Source: Elusimicrobia bacterium GWA2_62_23 (GTDB taxonomy: Bacteria; Elusimicrobiota; Elusimicrobia; Elusimicrobiales; UBA9959). From it: DNA of 38,622 nt. Below, piece after piece: positions 1-7,432 of the stretch (position 1 is the first letter of the stretch; every line of letters starts with the position of its first letter). The stretch lies in NCBI GenBank assembly GCA_001799635.1, contig MGTV01000003.1, positions 40,335 to 78,956 on the forward strand, in the 5' to 3' direction. A program made the translations under genes and the position numbers. The notes under the pieces are model-generated. The model was not told the DNA's origin. It was given only the letters and a program-made list of their open reading frames with translations, and did not search any database.

Positions 1-34
1 GACAGGACCCGCGCACTTGCAGGCCTGCCGTCTG

Positions 35-376
35 TTATTTGGGTTTGCGGGCGAAGTGGGGCATTTCCAGCGGGATCTCGAGGGAGAGTTCCACTAGGCC
101 GGCGGGTTTGCCGTCTTTGAGCCACGGGGTCTGGTAGATGAGTTTCTTAACGCCGTTCTTTTCTATGGTGTAGGCGTTGGTGAAGGGCTCGGCGAGCATT
201 TTTTTGACCTTGGTTTTGGAGGGCTCGGGGTGGCAGTCCAGCAGGCTCTTGCCGATTAGGCTCCCGCCGCCGCTTTTAGCGAACGTGGCGGAGGATTTGG
301 CGTTCATCTCCAGTATCCTGCCTTCCGCGTCGCAGACCGTTATGGCGAAATTCACGCCGTCTTTCCAGTTATCCAT
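35..376 (-). CDS. Single-domain PAS protein
   Basis: A 113-residue protein that is essentially one PAS fold. The N-terminal part (ITVCDAEGRILEMNAKSS, about residues 12-29) is the usual PAS opening, and the GKSLLDCHPEPSKTKVKKML stretch resembles the PAS_10 type found at the C-terminus of DUF438 proteins, where a DCHPP motif is common. No kinase, HTH or membrane segment is attached, so it can only sense or bind a partner or ligand. The start is supported by GGAGAG a few bases upstream of ATG on the minus strand. It is divergent from the nitroreductase gene with overlapping -10 boxes. The ligand (heme, flavin or none) cannot be read from the sequence. Confidence 0.8.
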   Translation of the reverse strand: MDNWKDGVNFAITVCDAEGRILEMNAKSSATFAKSGGGSLIGKSLLDCHPEPSKTKVKKMLAEPFTNAYTIEKNGVKKLIYQTPWLKDGKPAGLVELSLEIPLEMPHFARKPK

Positions 377-408
377 GGTTCTCTCCGTGGCCGTCCAAGA
401 TCTCCGTC

Positions 409-417
409 TATATTATA
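409..417. promoter_or_regulatory. Overlapping divergent -10 boxes
   Basis: TATATT on the plus strand (409-414) lies 7 nt before the nitroreductase ATG. TATAAT on the minus strand (412-417) lies about 35 nt before the PAS start, which has its own ribosome site. The two boxes overlap, so the two promoters would compete for polymerase. Neither has a clear -35 hexamer at the expected distance. Confidence 0.45.
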
Positions 418-421
418 AAAT

Positions 422-976
422 ATGGCTATGCCCGCATCACCGTTCCTCTCGCTGGCCGCCGGCCGGCGCAGTATAAGGAAATACAAGCCTGCGCCCGTGG
501 AGCGCGAGAAGCTGGACCTTTGCCTGGAGGCGGCGCGGCTGGCCCCGTCGGCCTGCAACGCCCAGCCCTACAGGTTCATAGTTCTCGATGAGCCGGCGTT
601 GAAGGAGAAGTTCTGCGCCGCGGCGTTCACGGGCGTTTACGCCGTGACCAGGTTCGCGGCCAAGGCGCCGGCGCTGGTGCTGGTGACCGCCGAAACCGGC
701 AAGCTTTCCGCCTGGCTGGGCAACCAGATGCAGGACACCAATTTCCGGCTGGTGGACATTGGCATAGCCGCGGAGCATTTCGTGCTGGCCGCCGCCGAGC
801 AGGGGCTCGGCACCTGCTGGATAGGCTGGTTCGACGCCAAGGCCGGGGCGAAGGCCCTGGGCCTGGGCTCGGGAAAGAAAATAGAGGTGCTGCTGTCGGT
901 GGGCTATCCCGACGAGGCGCCCGCCGCCCGGCCGCGCCGCGCCGCCGGAGATTTCAGTTCCTACAACAAGATATGA
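422..976 (+). CDS. Nitroreductase family protein
   Basis: A 184-residue FMN-dependent nitroreductase-fold oxidoreductase. It opens with the family signature RRSIRKYKPAPVE (about residues 16-28), where Arg and Ser contact FMN phosphate, followed by ARLAPSACNAQPYRFIVL. It has the late motif AAEQGLGTCWIGWF (about 125-138). The length matches small nitroreductases of this type. The substrate is unknown; relatives reduce nitro compounds, flavins or quinones with NAD(P)H. ATG has no Shine-Dalgarno but has a -10-like box 7 nt upstream, so the mRNA may be leaderless. The stop overlaps the next start by 4 nt (ATGA). It heads the run leading into pyrC. Confidence 0.9.
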   Translation: MAMPASPFLSLAAGRRSIRKYKPAPVEREKLDLCLEAARLAPSACNAQPYRFIVLDEPALKEKFCAAAFTGVYAVTRFAAKAPALVLVTAETGKLSAWLGNQMQDTNFRLVDIGIAAEHFVLAAAEQGLGTCWIGWFDAKAGAKALGLGSGKKIEVLLSVGYPDEAPAARPRRAAGDFSSYNKI

Positions 977-1332
977 AAACATCCGCCGCCCTGCTGCTCG
1001 CCCTGTTCTTCTCGCCGGCTTTCGCCGCGGACTGCCCCAAGAATTCCGACGCCTGCTCGGGCGGCGCAAGAAGCTCCTCCCCGTTCCTCGCGGCGTCGCT
1101 CGGCGCCGCCGTGAGCGAGGCCGCCGCGCCGGTGAAAACGGCTCCCGCCGCGGCTAAGGCCGCCCCGGCGCAGGCACCGGCCGTGCAGGTCTCCTCCGTC
1201 ACCGCCGCCGACACCTCCGCTCCCGCCGCCAGCAAGGTTTCCAGCCCCGCCTGGCTGTTCCTGGTGGCCGGCGGCCTGGCCGGGCTCTACTTCTATCTCG
1301 CCGGGCTCCCCCGGAAAGGCAAACGCAAATGA
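973..1332 (+). CDS. Small Ala-rich exported membrane-anchored protein
   Basis: A 119-residue protein of unknown function. It has a signal peptide (about residues 1-18, ending FAA before DCPKNSDAC), a low-complexity Ala/Pro/Ser/Val region (about 45-90) and a C-terminal hydrophobic segment (about 92-110) followed by the basic tail RKGKRK. This topology would place the Ala-rich part outside the cytoplasmic membrane. A Cys pair sits just after the signal peptide. It overlaps its neighbours by 4 nt on both sides, so it is translationally coupled to the nitroreductase and to the membrane protein that follows. No family is recognised. Confidence 0.7.
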   Translation: MKTSAALLLALFFSPAFAADCPKNSDACSGGARSSSPFLAASLGAAVSEAAAPVKTAPAAAKAAPAQAPAVQVSSVTAADTSAPAASKVSSPAWLFLVAGGLAGLYFYLAGLPRKGKRK

Positions 1333-2009
1333 CGCTGGACTACGGCAGCTTCGCTAAGGCTTCCACGCTTATACACCTCGTACAGGGTTCGGCCCTGGTG
1401 CTGCTGGGCGCCGCCGAGGCTTACTCGCTGGACAATCCCGGCCGCAAAGCCGCCCTGGCCGGCCCGGCCGCGCTGCTGCTGGCCGCAGTGGCCATGCCGG
1501 CGCTGATCATGGCGCTGCCGGCCGGCTGGAGCCTGGACGGGCTGCGCCTCGCGCTCGAAGTGCGGCGCGGCTTCATGATCTTCTTCGCTTTCGCCTGCCT
1601 GTTCGGGGCCGCGGGGCTCAGCCGCCTGACGCAGCTGGCCCTGGGCAAAACCAACGGCGGCTGGCAGACCATGTTCTTCGGCTTCCTGGTCCTTATCGGG
1701 CTGCTCTATTTCCTGCTGCCTTACCGCGTGAACGAGGAGGCCATGCGCGAAGTGCTGGTCTGGCACGCCGCCGTGGGCGCCACCCTGCTGCTGGCGGTGG
1801 CCCTCAAGGCCGCCCACTCTTTTTCCGGCCGCCGCGCCCTGCACGTGGCGTGGGCCGTGCTGCTCATGATGGCCGGGCTGCAGCTGCTGACCTACCAGGA
1901 GAGTCCTGGCTCTTACGGCCTGCGCCTGGTGACCATGGAGTCCGCGCCGCCGCCCGTGCCCGCCCTTAAAAATGCCAGACCTGCTGATAAAGAACGGCCT
2001 GCTCGTTGA
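1329..2009 (+). CDS. Polytopic membrane protein, unknown function
   Basis: A 226-residue integral membrane protein with roughly five to six hydrophobic segments (about residues 12-30, 40-62, 80-98, 115-130, 145-160 and 168-185) and a short polar tail. No catalytic motif is recognised. It overlaps the upstream small protein by 4 nt and runs 38 nt into pyrC in another frame, which indicates one transcript. The C-terminal tail falls in the overlap and is Pro/Ala-rich, as expected for sequence constrained by two frames. Confidence 0.65.
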   Translation: MTLDYGSFAKASTLIHLVQGSALVLLGAAEAYSLDNPGRKAALAGPAALLLAAVAMPALIMALPAGWSLDGLRLALEVRRGFMIFFAFACLFGAAGLSRLTQLALGKTNGGWQTMFFGFLVLIGLLYFLLPYRVNEEAMREVLVWHAAVGATLLLAVALKAAHSFSGRRALHVAWAVLLMMAGLQLLTYQESPGSYGLRLVTMESAPPPVPALKNARPADKERPAR

Positions 2010-3240
2010 CCCGGTCCTGGGCGAGCGCCGCGGCGACCTGCTGCTGCGCCGCGGCAGGATCGCGCGTTGCGGCGGACGCGTGGCCGCCCCGCGGGGCGCG
2101 GAAGTTTTCGACGTCTCCGGCCTCTGGGTCTTTCCCGGTTTCATAGACGCCCACGTGCACGCCCGCGAGCCGGGCTGCGAGGAGGCCGAAACCATCGCCT
2201 CCGCCGCCGCGGCGGCCGCCGCCGGCGGCATCACGTCCGTGCTGCTGATGCCCAACACTTCCCCGGCCCTGGCTTCGCCGGCCCTGCTGCGGCGCTACCG
2301 CGCCCGCGCCGCCGCGGCGCCTGTTAACGTCTATTTTTCCGCCGCGGCCACGGCCGGCCGTCAGGGGCGCGCGCCCAGCTCCGCCGCGGCCCTGAAAAAG
2401 GCCGGCGCCAGGGCGCTTACCGACGACGGCTCCGCCCTGCCGCACCGCCTGCTGCCGGAACTCATACGCCTGGCCCGCCGGGCCGGCCTGCCGCTCCTGG
2501 ACCACCCCGAGGACTTTTCGCTGACCGGGCCCGGGGTCTGCCACCCGCGGGCCGCCGCCCGGCTCGGCCTGCGCCCCATCTCCGACAGGTCGGAGTGGCT
2601 GGCCGTGCTGCGCGATATTTTCGCCGCGGCCGGCTGCGGTCCCCTCCACCTGCAGCATCTGAGCCTGGCGGCTTCCGTGGCCGCGCTGAAGGCCGCCAAG
2701 GCGGCCGGCTGGCCCGTCACCGGCGAGACCTGCCCGCACTATTTCACCCTCTCCGAGCGCGATATCCGGCAAGACGACGCCGCCTTCAAGATGAAGCCGC
2801 CGCTGCGTTCCGCGGCGGACAGGCTGGCCGTACTGAGCGCCCTGGCCGACGGCACCGTGGACTTAATAGCTTCGGACCACGCGCCGCACACGGCCGCGCG
2901 CAAGGCCGGCGGGTTCAAGACCGCCCCCTTCGGCATTATAGGCCTGGAGACGCTGGCGCCGCTCTGCGTCACCGAACTGGTGCTAAAAAAAGTGATCACC
3001 CGCCGGCGCCTGGCCCAGCTGCTCTGCGCCAATCCCGCCCGCCTGCTCTCGCTGAAGAACAAAGGGTCGCTGCGGCCCGGCTCGGACGCCGACGTGGCCG
3101 TGCTGGACCCGCGCCGCGCCAGGCGCGTGCCCGAGGTCTTCGTTTCCAGGTCCCGCAACTCCCCGTTCACGGGCCGCCTCCTGCGCGGCTGGCCGGCGCT
3201 GACCGTGGTTCGCGGCCGCGTCGTTTTCCGCGGGGCCTGA
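1972..3240 (+). CDS. pyrC: Dihydroorotase (class I)
   Basis: Interconverts N-carbamoyl-aspartate and dihydroorotate in de novo pyrimidine synthesis, in the cytoplasm. At 422 residues it is a typical class I amidohydrolase-fold enzyme. The metal-binding HVHAREPG motif is at residues 61-68, the TDDGSAL segment carries the Asp that bridges metals in Aquifex/Bacillus-type enzymes, and DHAPH is near residue 302. The start MPDLLIKNGL matches the family N-terminus; there is no clear ribosome site, in line with coupling to the upstream gene it overlaps by 38 nt. pyrB is not adjacent, although class I enzymes often partner with it. Confidence 0.95.
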   Translation: MPDLLIKNGLLVDPVLGERRGDLLLRRGRIARCGGRVAAPRGAEVFDVSGLWVFPGFIDAHVHAREPGCEEAETIASAAAAAAAGGITSVLLMPNTSPALASPALLRRYRARAAAAPVNVYFSAAATAGRQGRAPSSAAALKKAGARALTDDGSALPHRLLPELIRLARRAGLPLLDHPEDFSLTGPGVCHPRAAARLGLRPISDRSEWLAVLRDIFAAAGCGPLHLQHLSLAASVAALKAAKAAGWPVTGETCPHYFTLSERDIRQDDAAFKMKPPLRSAADRLAVLSALADGTVDLIASDHAPHTAARKAGGFKTAPFGIIGLETLAPLCVTELVLKKVITRRRLAQLLCANPARLLSLKNKGSLRPGSDADVAVLDPRRARRVPEVFVSRSRNSPFTGRLLRGWPALTVVRGRVVFRGA

Positions 3241-3254
3241 CCCCGGGCATTTGC

Positions 3255-3260
3255 TAGAAT
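3255..3260 (+). promoter_or_regulatory. Possible -10 box for pyrD
   Basis: TAGAAT lies 12 nt upstream of the pyrD ATG in a 32-bp gap that is AT-richer than its surroundings. It would give a leader of about 5 nt. No -35 is evident, and read-through from pyrC is equally possible. Confidence 0.3.
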
Positions 3261-3272
3261 TGTGCTACAACT

Positions 3273-4316
3273 ATGGGATTCTTATACCGGAAACTCGTCC
3301 GCCGCCTGCTCTTCAACCTGAACCCCGAACTTGTCCATGACGCAGTTATGAAAGCCGCCCGCGGCGCGCAAAGCGTGCCGCTGGTGAACGCCCTGGTGGG
3401 CCTCATGGCCAATCCCCGCAGCATCCCGGTGACGGTGGCCGGCATAAAGTTCCGCAACCCGGTAGGCCTCGCCGCCGGGTTCGACAAGAACTGCGAGGCC
3501 GCCCGCTTCCTGGCCGGCCTGGGTTTCGGGTTCCTGGAGCTGGGCACGGTCACGCTGCGGCCCCAGCCGGGCAATCCCAAGCCGCGCCTGTTCAGGATCC
3601 GCGAGAGCAAGGCCATCATCAACCGCATGGGCTTCAATAACGTAGGGGCGTGGCAGGCCGCGCGCTCGCTGGAGCGCCTCATGCCGGTGCCGGTCCCGGT
3701 GGGCATCAGCGTGGGCAAGAACGCCGACTGCTCCATAGAGGACGCCCCCAAAAATTACCTCGAGACCCTCAAGATCATGTACCCGTTCGGCGACTATTTC
3801 GCCGTGAACGTGAGCTCGCCCAACACGCTGCAGCTGCGCTCGCTGCACGCCGGGGAACGCCTGCGCCGCCTGGTGGAGCCCATGCTGGATTTCGCCTCGG
3901 GCCAGAAACGGGTAAAGCCGTTCTTCGTCAAGATCGCCCCGGACCTGGAGCAGTCGGAACTGGAAGCCGCAGTGGAACTTTCCGCGGAGATGGGCTTCGG
4001 GCTGATAGCCACCAATACCACGGTGAGCCGCGCTTCCGTGCCCGAGCGCTGGCGCACCTACGAGGGCGGCCTCAGCGGCCGCCCCCTGCGCCAGCTTTCC
4101 AACGAGGTGCTGGCCAGGACCGCGGCTCTGGCCAAGGGGCGCGTGCCCATAATGGGCTCGGGCGGCATTTTCGACGGGGAATCCGCCCTGGAGAAGCTGC
4201 GCCTGGGCGCCGACCTGGTGCAGGTCTATTCCGGCCTGGTTTACGAGGGGCCGTTCCTGGTAAAGGAGATACTCGACTATCTCTACCGCTTTGGCTGGCA
4301 CCCCGCCCGCCGCTGA
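3273..4316 (+). CDS. pyrD: Dihydroorotate dehydrogenase, quinone-dependent (class 2)
   Basis: Oxidises dihydroorotate to orotate and passes electrons through FMN to membrane quinone. At 347 residues it has the class 2 N-terminal extension (about 1-40) that binds the membrane and forms the quinone tunnel. Visible family motifs are NPVGLAAGFDKN (62-73), FLELGTVTLRPQPGNPKPR (87-105), INRMGFNN (116-123), NVSSPNT with the catalytic Ser of class 2 (179-185), TNTTVSR and the FMN-phosphate site MGSGGIFDG. Presence of this enzyme implies a respiratory quinone pool. It lies 32 bp after pyrC and 25 bp before pyrF. Confidence 0.96.
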   Translation: MGFLYRKLVRRLLFNLNPELVHDAVMKAARGAQSVPLVNALVGLMANPRSIPVTVAGIKFRNPVGLAAGFDKNCEAARFLAGLGFGFLELGTVTLRPQPGNPKPRLFRIRESKAIINRMGFNNVGAWQAARSLERLMPVPVPVGISVGKNADCSIEDAPKNYLETLKIMYPFGDYFAVNVSSPNTLQLRSLHAGERLRRLVEPMLDFASGQKRVKPFFVKIAPDLEQSELEAAVELSAEMGFGLIATNTTVSRASVPERWRTYEGGLSGRPLRQLSNEVLARTAALAKGRVPIMGSGGIFDGESALEKLRLGADLVQVYSGLVYEGPFLVKEILDYLYRFGWHPARR

Positions 4317-4322
4317 CTTATA

Positions 4323-4328
4323 TATAAT
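4323..4328 (+). promoter_or_regulatory. Possible -10 box for pyrF-pyrE
   Basis: A TATAAT inside an AT-rich island (TATATAATTAG) in the 25-bp pyrD-pyrF gap, 13 nt before the chosen pyrF ATG. It would give a very short leader. No convincing -35 is present because the upstream bases are pyrD coding sequence. Confidence 0.35.
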
Positions 4329-4341
4329 TAGTGTAGCCCGT

Positions 4342-5019
4342 ATGCATAAAACAGAACTGATAGTGGCGCTGGACACCCGCACCCTGAAAGCCGCCGAGAC
4401 TTTGATGGAAAAGCTCGAGGGGCAGGTAAAATATTTCAAGATCGGCTCCGTGCTGTTCACGGAAACCGGGCCCGCCGCCGTGGAGCTGGTGCACAAGCGC
4501 GGCGGCAAGGTCTTCCTGGACCTCAAGTTCCACGACATCCCCAATACCGTGAAGGGCGCCGTGCGCAACGCGGCCGCCATGGGCGTCTATTCCGTTTCGC
4601 TGCACCTTTCCGGCGGCGCCGAGATGCTCAAGGCCTGCGCCGAGCTCGAGAAGCGGCCCAAGCTTTGGGGCATAACCGTGCTGACCAGCATAGACGAACA
4701 CGATCTGTTCCGGGCGGGTTTCCGCTGCGGCATCACCAAGACGGTCAAGCAGCTGGCGGCCCTGGGCAGGGAATGCGGCGTGGACGGCGTAGTCTGCTCC
4801 CCCCTGGAAGTCCACATTCTCAAAAAACTGCACGACGGGAAACTCTGCCTGGTCACCCCCGGCATACGCCCGGCGGCGGCCGGCGACGACCAGAAGCGCG
4901 CCGTTACCCCGGCCGAAGCCAGGCAGTCCGGTTCCGATTTTATAGTGGTAGGCAGGCCTATCATAGAGGCCGAAGACCCGGCGGCCGCCGCGGCGGCGGT
5001 GCTGAAGGACCTGAAATGA
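4342..5019 (+). CDS. pyrF: Orotidine-5'-phosphate decarboxylase
   Basis: Decarboxylates OMP to UMP, the last step of the pathway. The 225-residue product fits the family. It starts MHKTELIVALDT, with the catalytic DLKFHDIPNTV (Asp-Lys-X-X-Asp core), the phosphate-binding TPGIRPA and the late IVVGRPI motif. An in-frame GTG-type start 51 nt upstream would run through pyrD's stop region and the TATAAT box and would add residues absent from the family, so the ATG at 4342 is preferred. The stop overlaps the pyrE start (ATGA), indicating coupling of the last two pathway enzymes. Confidence 0.95.
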   Translation: MHKTELIVALDTRTLKAAETLMEKLEGQVKYFKIGSVLFTETGPAAVELVHKRGGKVFLDLKFHDIPNTVKGAVRNAAAMGVYSVSLHLSGGAEMLKACAELEKRPKLWGITVLTSIDEHDLFRAGFRCGITKTVKQLAALGRECGVDGVVCSPLEVHILKKLHDGKLCLVTPGIRPAAAGDDQKRAVTPAEARQSGSDFIVVGRPIIEAEDPAAAAAAVLKDLK

Positions 5020-5585
5020 CGGAACAAGAGCTTAAGGACTACCTGGCTTCGAGCGGCGCTTTCCTGGAAGGCCATTTTCTGCTATCTTCCGGCCTGCACA
5101 GCCCCAATTACGTGCAGTGCGCCCTGGCCCTGAAGAACCCGGCCTGGGCGGGCCGCATGGGCGACGCGCTGGCCAAAGCCTGGCAGGGCCCCAAGCCGGA
5201 GCTGATACTTTCCCCCGCCATGGGCGGGCTGATAATCGGCCACGAGGTGGCCCGCGCCTTCGGCGTGGACTTTGTTTTTACGGAGCGCGAGAACAACGTG
5301 ATGACCCTGCGCCGCGGCTTCTTGCTGCCTCAGGGCGCCAAACTGATAATTGTGGAAGATGTTTTTACCACCGGCAAATCCACGCTGGAGACCGCCGAGG
5401 TGGTGAAGGCGGCCGGCGGAGAAGTACTGGGCGCCATGTCCGTGATAAACCGCATGGGCGCCAAGACCCTGCCTTTCCCGTCGGTGAGCCTGCTTAAGCT
5501 CGGCCTCACCGCCATGCCGCCGGAAACCTGCATGCTGTGCCGCACCGGCCTCCCCGTAGTAAAACCCGGTTCCAGAAAATTCTAA
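5016..5585 (+). CDS. pyrE: Orotate phosphoribosyltransferase
   Basis: Joins orotate to PRPP to make OMP. The 189-residue product has the PRPP-binding loop LIIVEDVFTTGKS (about residues 109-121), the flexible-loop region FVFTERENNVMTLRRGF (about 87-103) and an early ALALKNP substrate segment. A much longer open frame exists upstream but is a shadow of pyrF; the ATG inside the 4-nt overlap gives the family-length protein. It is last in the pyrimidine run and is followed by the inverted-repeat element at 5596. Confidence 0.95.
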   Translation: MTEQELKDYLASSGAFLEGHFLLSSGLHSPNYVQCALALKNPAWAGRMGDALAKAWQGPKPELILSPAMGGLIIGHEVARAFGVDFVFTERENNVMTLRRGFLLPQGAKLIIVEDVFTTGKSTLETAEVVKAAGGEVLGAMSVINRMGAKTLPFPSVSLLKLGLTAMPPETCMLCRTGLPVVKPGSRKF

Positions 5586-5595
5586 TAAGCGAAAA

Positions 5596-5753
5596 GGCGG
5601 GCAAGGGCATGGGCCCTCCGGGCACGCGGTCGTCCGCATAGCGGACGCCGCTCTTGGCTCGGCCTTCGCTCTTACGTAAGCTCAGGGCAAATTGTGTCGT
5701 TCGCTTCGCGAACTCCACCCCGCTGTCCCTCCGGACCCATACCCTTGCCCGCC
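5596..5753. repeat. Inverted-repeat element, copy A
   Basis: A 158-bp non-coding element bounded by 18-bp terminal inverted repeats: left arm 5596-5613 (GGCGGGCAAGGGCATGGG), right arm 5736-5753, with one mismatch that would be a G-U pair in RNA. Inside are a 7-bp hairpin around 5630-5648 (CGTCCGC/GCGGACG), the palindrome CTTACGTAAG (5671-5680) and a TTGTGTCG...CTCCACCC core (5692-5720). It fills the gap between convergent pyrE and ccdA and could end transcription on both strands. A diverged relative in the same orientation lies at 33632-33784. Confidence 0.8.
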
Positions 5754-5754
5754 T

Positions 5755-6438
5755 TCAGCCCACGATCATTAATTTGTCCATGAACAGCAGGACGCCGGCG
5801 GCGGCCAGCACCACGCCGGCCACAATCTCCACGTAGCGCATGGCGCCGCGGAACCTCGCCATGAAGGCGAAGAAGCGGGCCGTCATGAAAGCCGCCAGCA
5901 GCAGCGGTATGGCCATGCCGGCCGAGTAGGCCAGCAGCAGGGCCACGCCCTTGGCGGCCGTGCCCGACACGGCAGCCATGCCCAGGATCACTGCGAGGAT
6001 GGGGCCTATGCACGGCGACCAGCCAAGCGCGAAGGCGAAGCCCATGAGGAAGGACCCGGCCGGCCCCTGGGCGATATTGCGCATGGAGAAGCGCTTTTCG
6101 TAATTCAGGAAATTCAGGTTGAACACTCCGGTCATGTGCACGCCGAGCAGCACCATAACTACCCCGAACACCTTCATGAGCAGGTCCTTGTGCGTGGCCA
6201 GCAGGTCGCCTATGCTGGAGGCGGCCGCGCCCATTATGGAGAAGGCCAGCGTGAAGCCGGCTATGAAGATGGCCGCGTTGAGCACCACCTTGCGCGTCAC
6301 CACCTTGGCGTCGCCTTTCACTATTTCAGCCGCCGAGAAGCCGGACAGCATGGAAAGGTAGGCCGGCAGCAGCGGAAGGATGCAGGGCGAAAAGAAAGAC
6401 ATGACGCCCGCGCCGAAAGCAGCCCAGAATTGTCCCAT
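5755..6438 (-). CDS. ccdA: CcdA/DsbD-type thiol-reductant transporter
   Basis: A 227-residue six-helix membrane protein of the CcdA family, which moves electrons from cytoplasmic thioredoxin to extracytoplasmic thiol proteins. Both redox Cys are present in matching SPC motifs, one in helix 1 (FFSPCILPLLPAY, Cys19) and one in helix 4 (GWSPCIGPILAV, Cys143), which is the pseudo-symmetric hallmark of the family. ATG is preceded by AAAGGAGGC, a near-perfect ribosome site. It is the last gene of the run 19723-5755, 10 bp after the PorV-like gene. Its usual partner (a ResA-like thioredoxin or DsbD domain) is not in the window. Confidence 0.9.
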   Translation of the reverse strand: MGQFWAAFGAGVMSFFSPCILPLLPAYLSMLSGFSAAEIVKGDAKVVTRKVVLNAAIFIAGFTLAFSIMGAAASSIGDLLATHKDLLMKVFGVVMVLLGVHMTGVFNLNFLNYEKRFSMRNIAQGPAGSFLMGFAFALGWSPCIGPILAVILGMAAVSGTAAKGVALLLAYSAGMAIPLLLAAFMTARFFAFMARFRGAMRYVEIVAGVVLAAAGVLLFMDKLMIVG

Positions 6439-6448
6439 GATGCCTCCT

Positions 6449-7420
6449 TTAGAACTTCTTTTTTAAGGTTATTCTCTGCGTACCGCCCAGTTTACCCTCC
6501 TGGCTCATGGCGTAGTCCAGGTCGGTGTTCATAAACTTCACGCCCGCGCCCGCGCTGAACGCGCCCGCGGCACTCTGGTTGGGCATGCCGTTCACGCCGC
6601 CGCGCAGGCTTAGCCCGTAGGCGCTGCCTGCGCCCCCAAACATTGCATACTCGCTGCCAAGGCTGTAGGTGGTGTACTTGTCGTACACGTAGCGCCTGGC
6701 GTCGAAATTCAGCATTACCCCGGCTATAGGCATAAACACTATGCCGGCACTTACGCTCAACGGCAGTTGGTCACGCTGGGAAATGTACTTTATGCCCGGG
6801 CCTATGTTCTGCACCGCCACGCCTATGGTAACCGGCACGGCCCTTAACCCGCGCTTTAAGCCCAGGTCTACGGCATAGCCAGTTCCTTTCACGCCCGCTA
6901 TGGAACTTTCTATGTACTTCACGGCCCCGCCCGCGCTGTAGGCCCCGAATTGCTTAGCCACGGCCAAACCGGCCGCCTGATCATAGGCGCTATAGCCGCC
7001 GGTCTTGGCCCTTGTGGCCGTGCGGCCTTCCATGTCCCCGGCGGATAGTCTGGTAAAGCTCAGGCCCAGCTTCCACCCCTGCGGCATCCCGAATCCTGCA
7101 CCCACAAAGTCGTGCATGGAACCCAGGTACCAAGAACTATGGCTCAAGGCCGCCTCGCCCTTAGCCATGGACGCCAGCCCCGCCGGGTTATAACTTATGG
7201 CGCTTATACCCATGGCCGAAGCCGCCCCCGCAGAAGACATAGCCCCTGCCCGGGCGTCAGTATCAATGCGCAGGAACTCGGCGCCGCTTTCAAGGGCCTC
7301 GCTTATTTTGGGCGAAGGGATAAGCAGGAACAGCAGCAACAAGGAGAACACCCACGGCCGCGACAGCAGGTAGACCACGCGGTTTGCGGCATCATGTTGA
7401 GGGGTAGTTTTGTTTTCCAT
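6449..7420 (-). CDS. PorV/PorQ-like outer-membrane beta-barrel protein
   Basis: A 323-residue protein with a long positively charged N-region, a hydrophobic signal core (about residues 22-36) and then the PorV/UPF0164-style opening LRIDTDARAGAMSSAGAAS, with ISYNPAGLASM typical of FadL/PorV barrels. Alternating hydrophobic strands continue to a terminal Phe (KKKF), the usual C-terminal outer-membrane barrel signal. In type IX secretion PorV is the shuttle that receives C-terminal-domain cargo. Here the upstream gene, 12 bp away, encodes a cargo-like giant protein. AGGGGG lies before ATG. The family call is from motifs; the partnership is inference. Confidence 0.8.
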   Translation of the reverse strand: MENKTTPQHDAANRVVYLLSRPWVFSLLLLFLLIPSPKISEALESGAEFLRIDTDARAGAMSSAGAASAMGISAISYNPAGLASMAKGEAALSHSSWYLGSMHDFVGAGFGMPQGWKLGLSFTRLSAGDMEGRTATRAKTGGYSAYDQAAGLAVAKQFGAYSAGGAVKYIESSIAGVKGTGYAVDLGLKRGLRAVPVTIGVAVQNIGPGIKYISQRDQLPLSVSAGIVFMPIAGVMLNFDARRYVYDKYTTYSLGSEYAMFGGAGSAYGLSLRGGVNGMPNQSAAGAFSAGAGVKFMNTDLDYAMSQEGKLGGTQRITLKKKF

Positions 7421-7432
7421 ATTTCCCCCTTC

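Noticed and set aside
437-1069. Long open frames opposite high-GC genes (here and across pyrC, pyrD, the fusion protein and parB)
   Set aside because: Arg/Ala/Gly/His-rich translations without family motifs lie opposite well-supported genes. They reflect GC-rich codon structure.
5586-5836. Small genes within inverted-repeat element copy A
   Set aside because: Frames here are low-complexity and run across the hairpin arms and into ccdA antisense. The element is better explained as non-coding.
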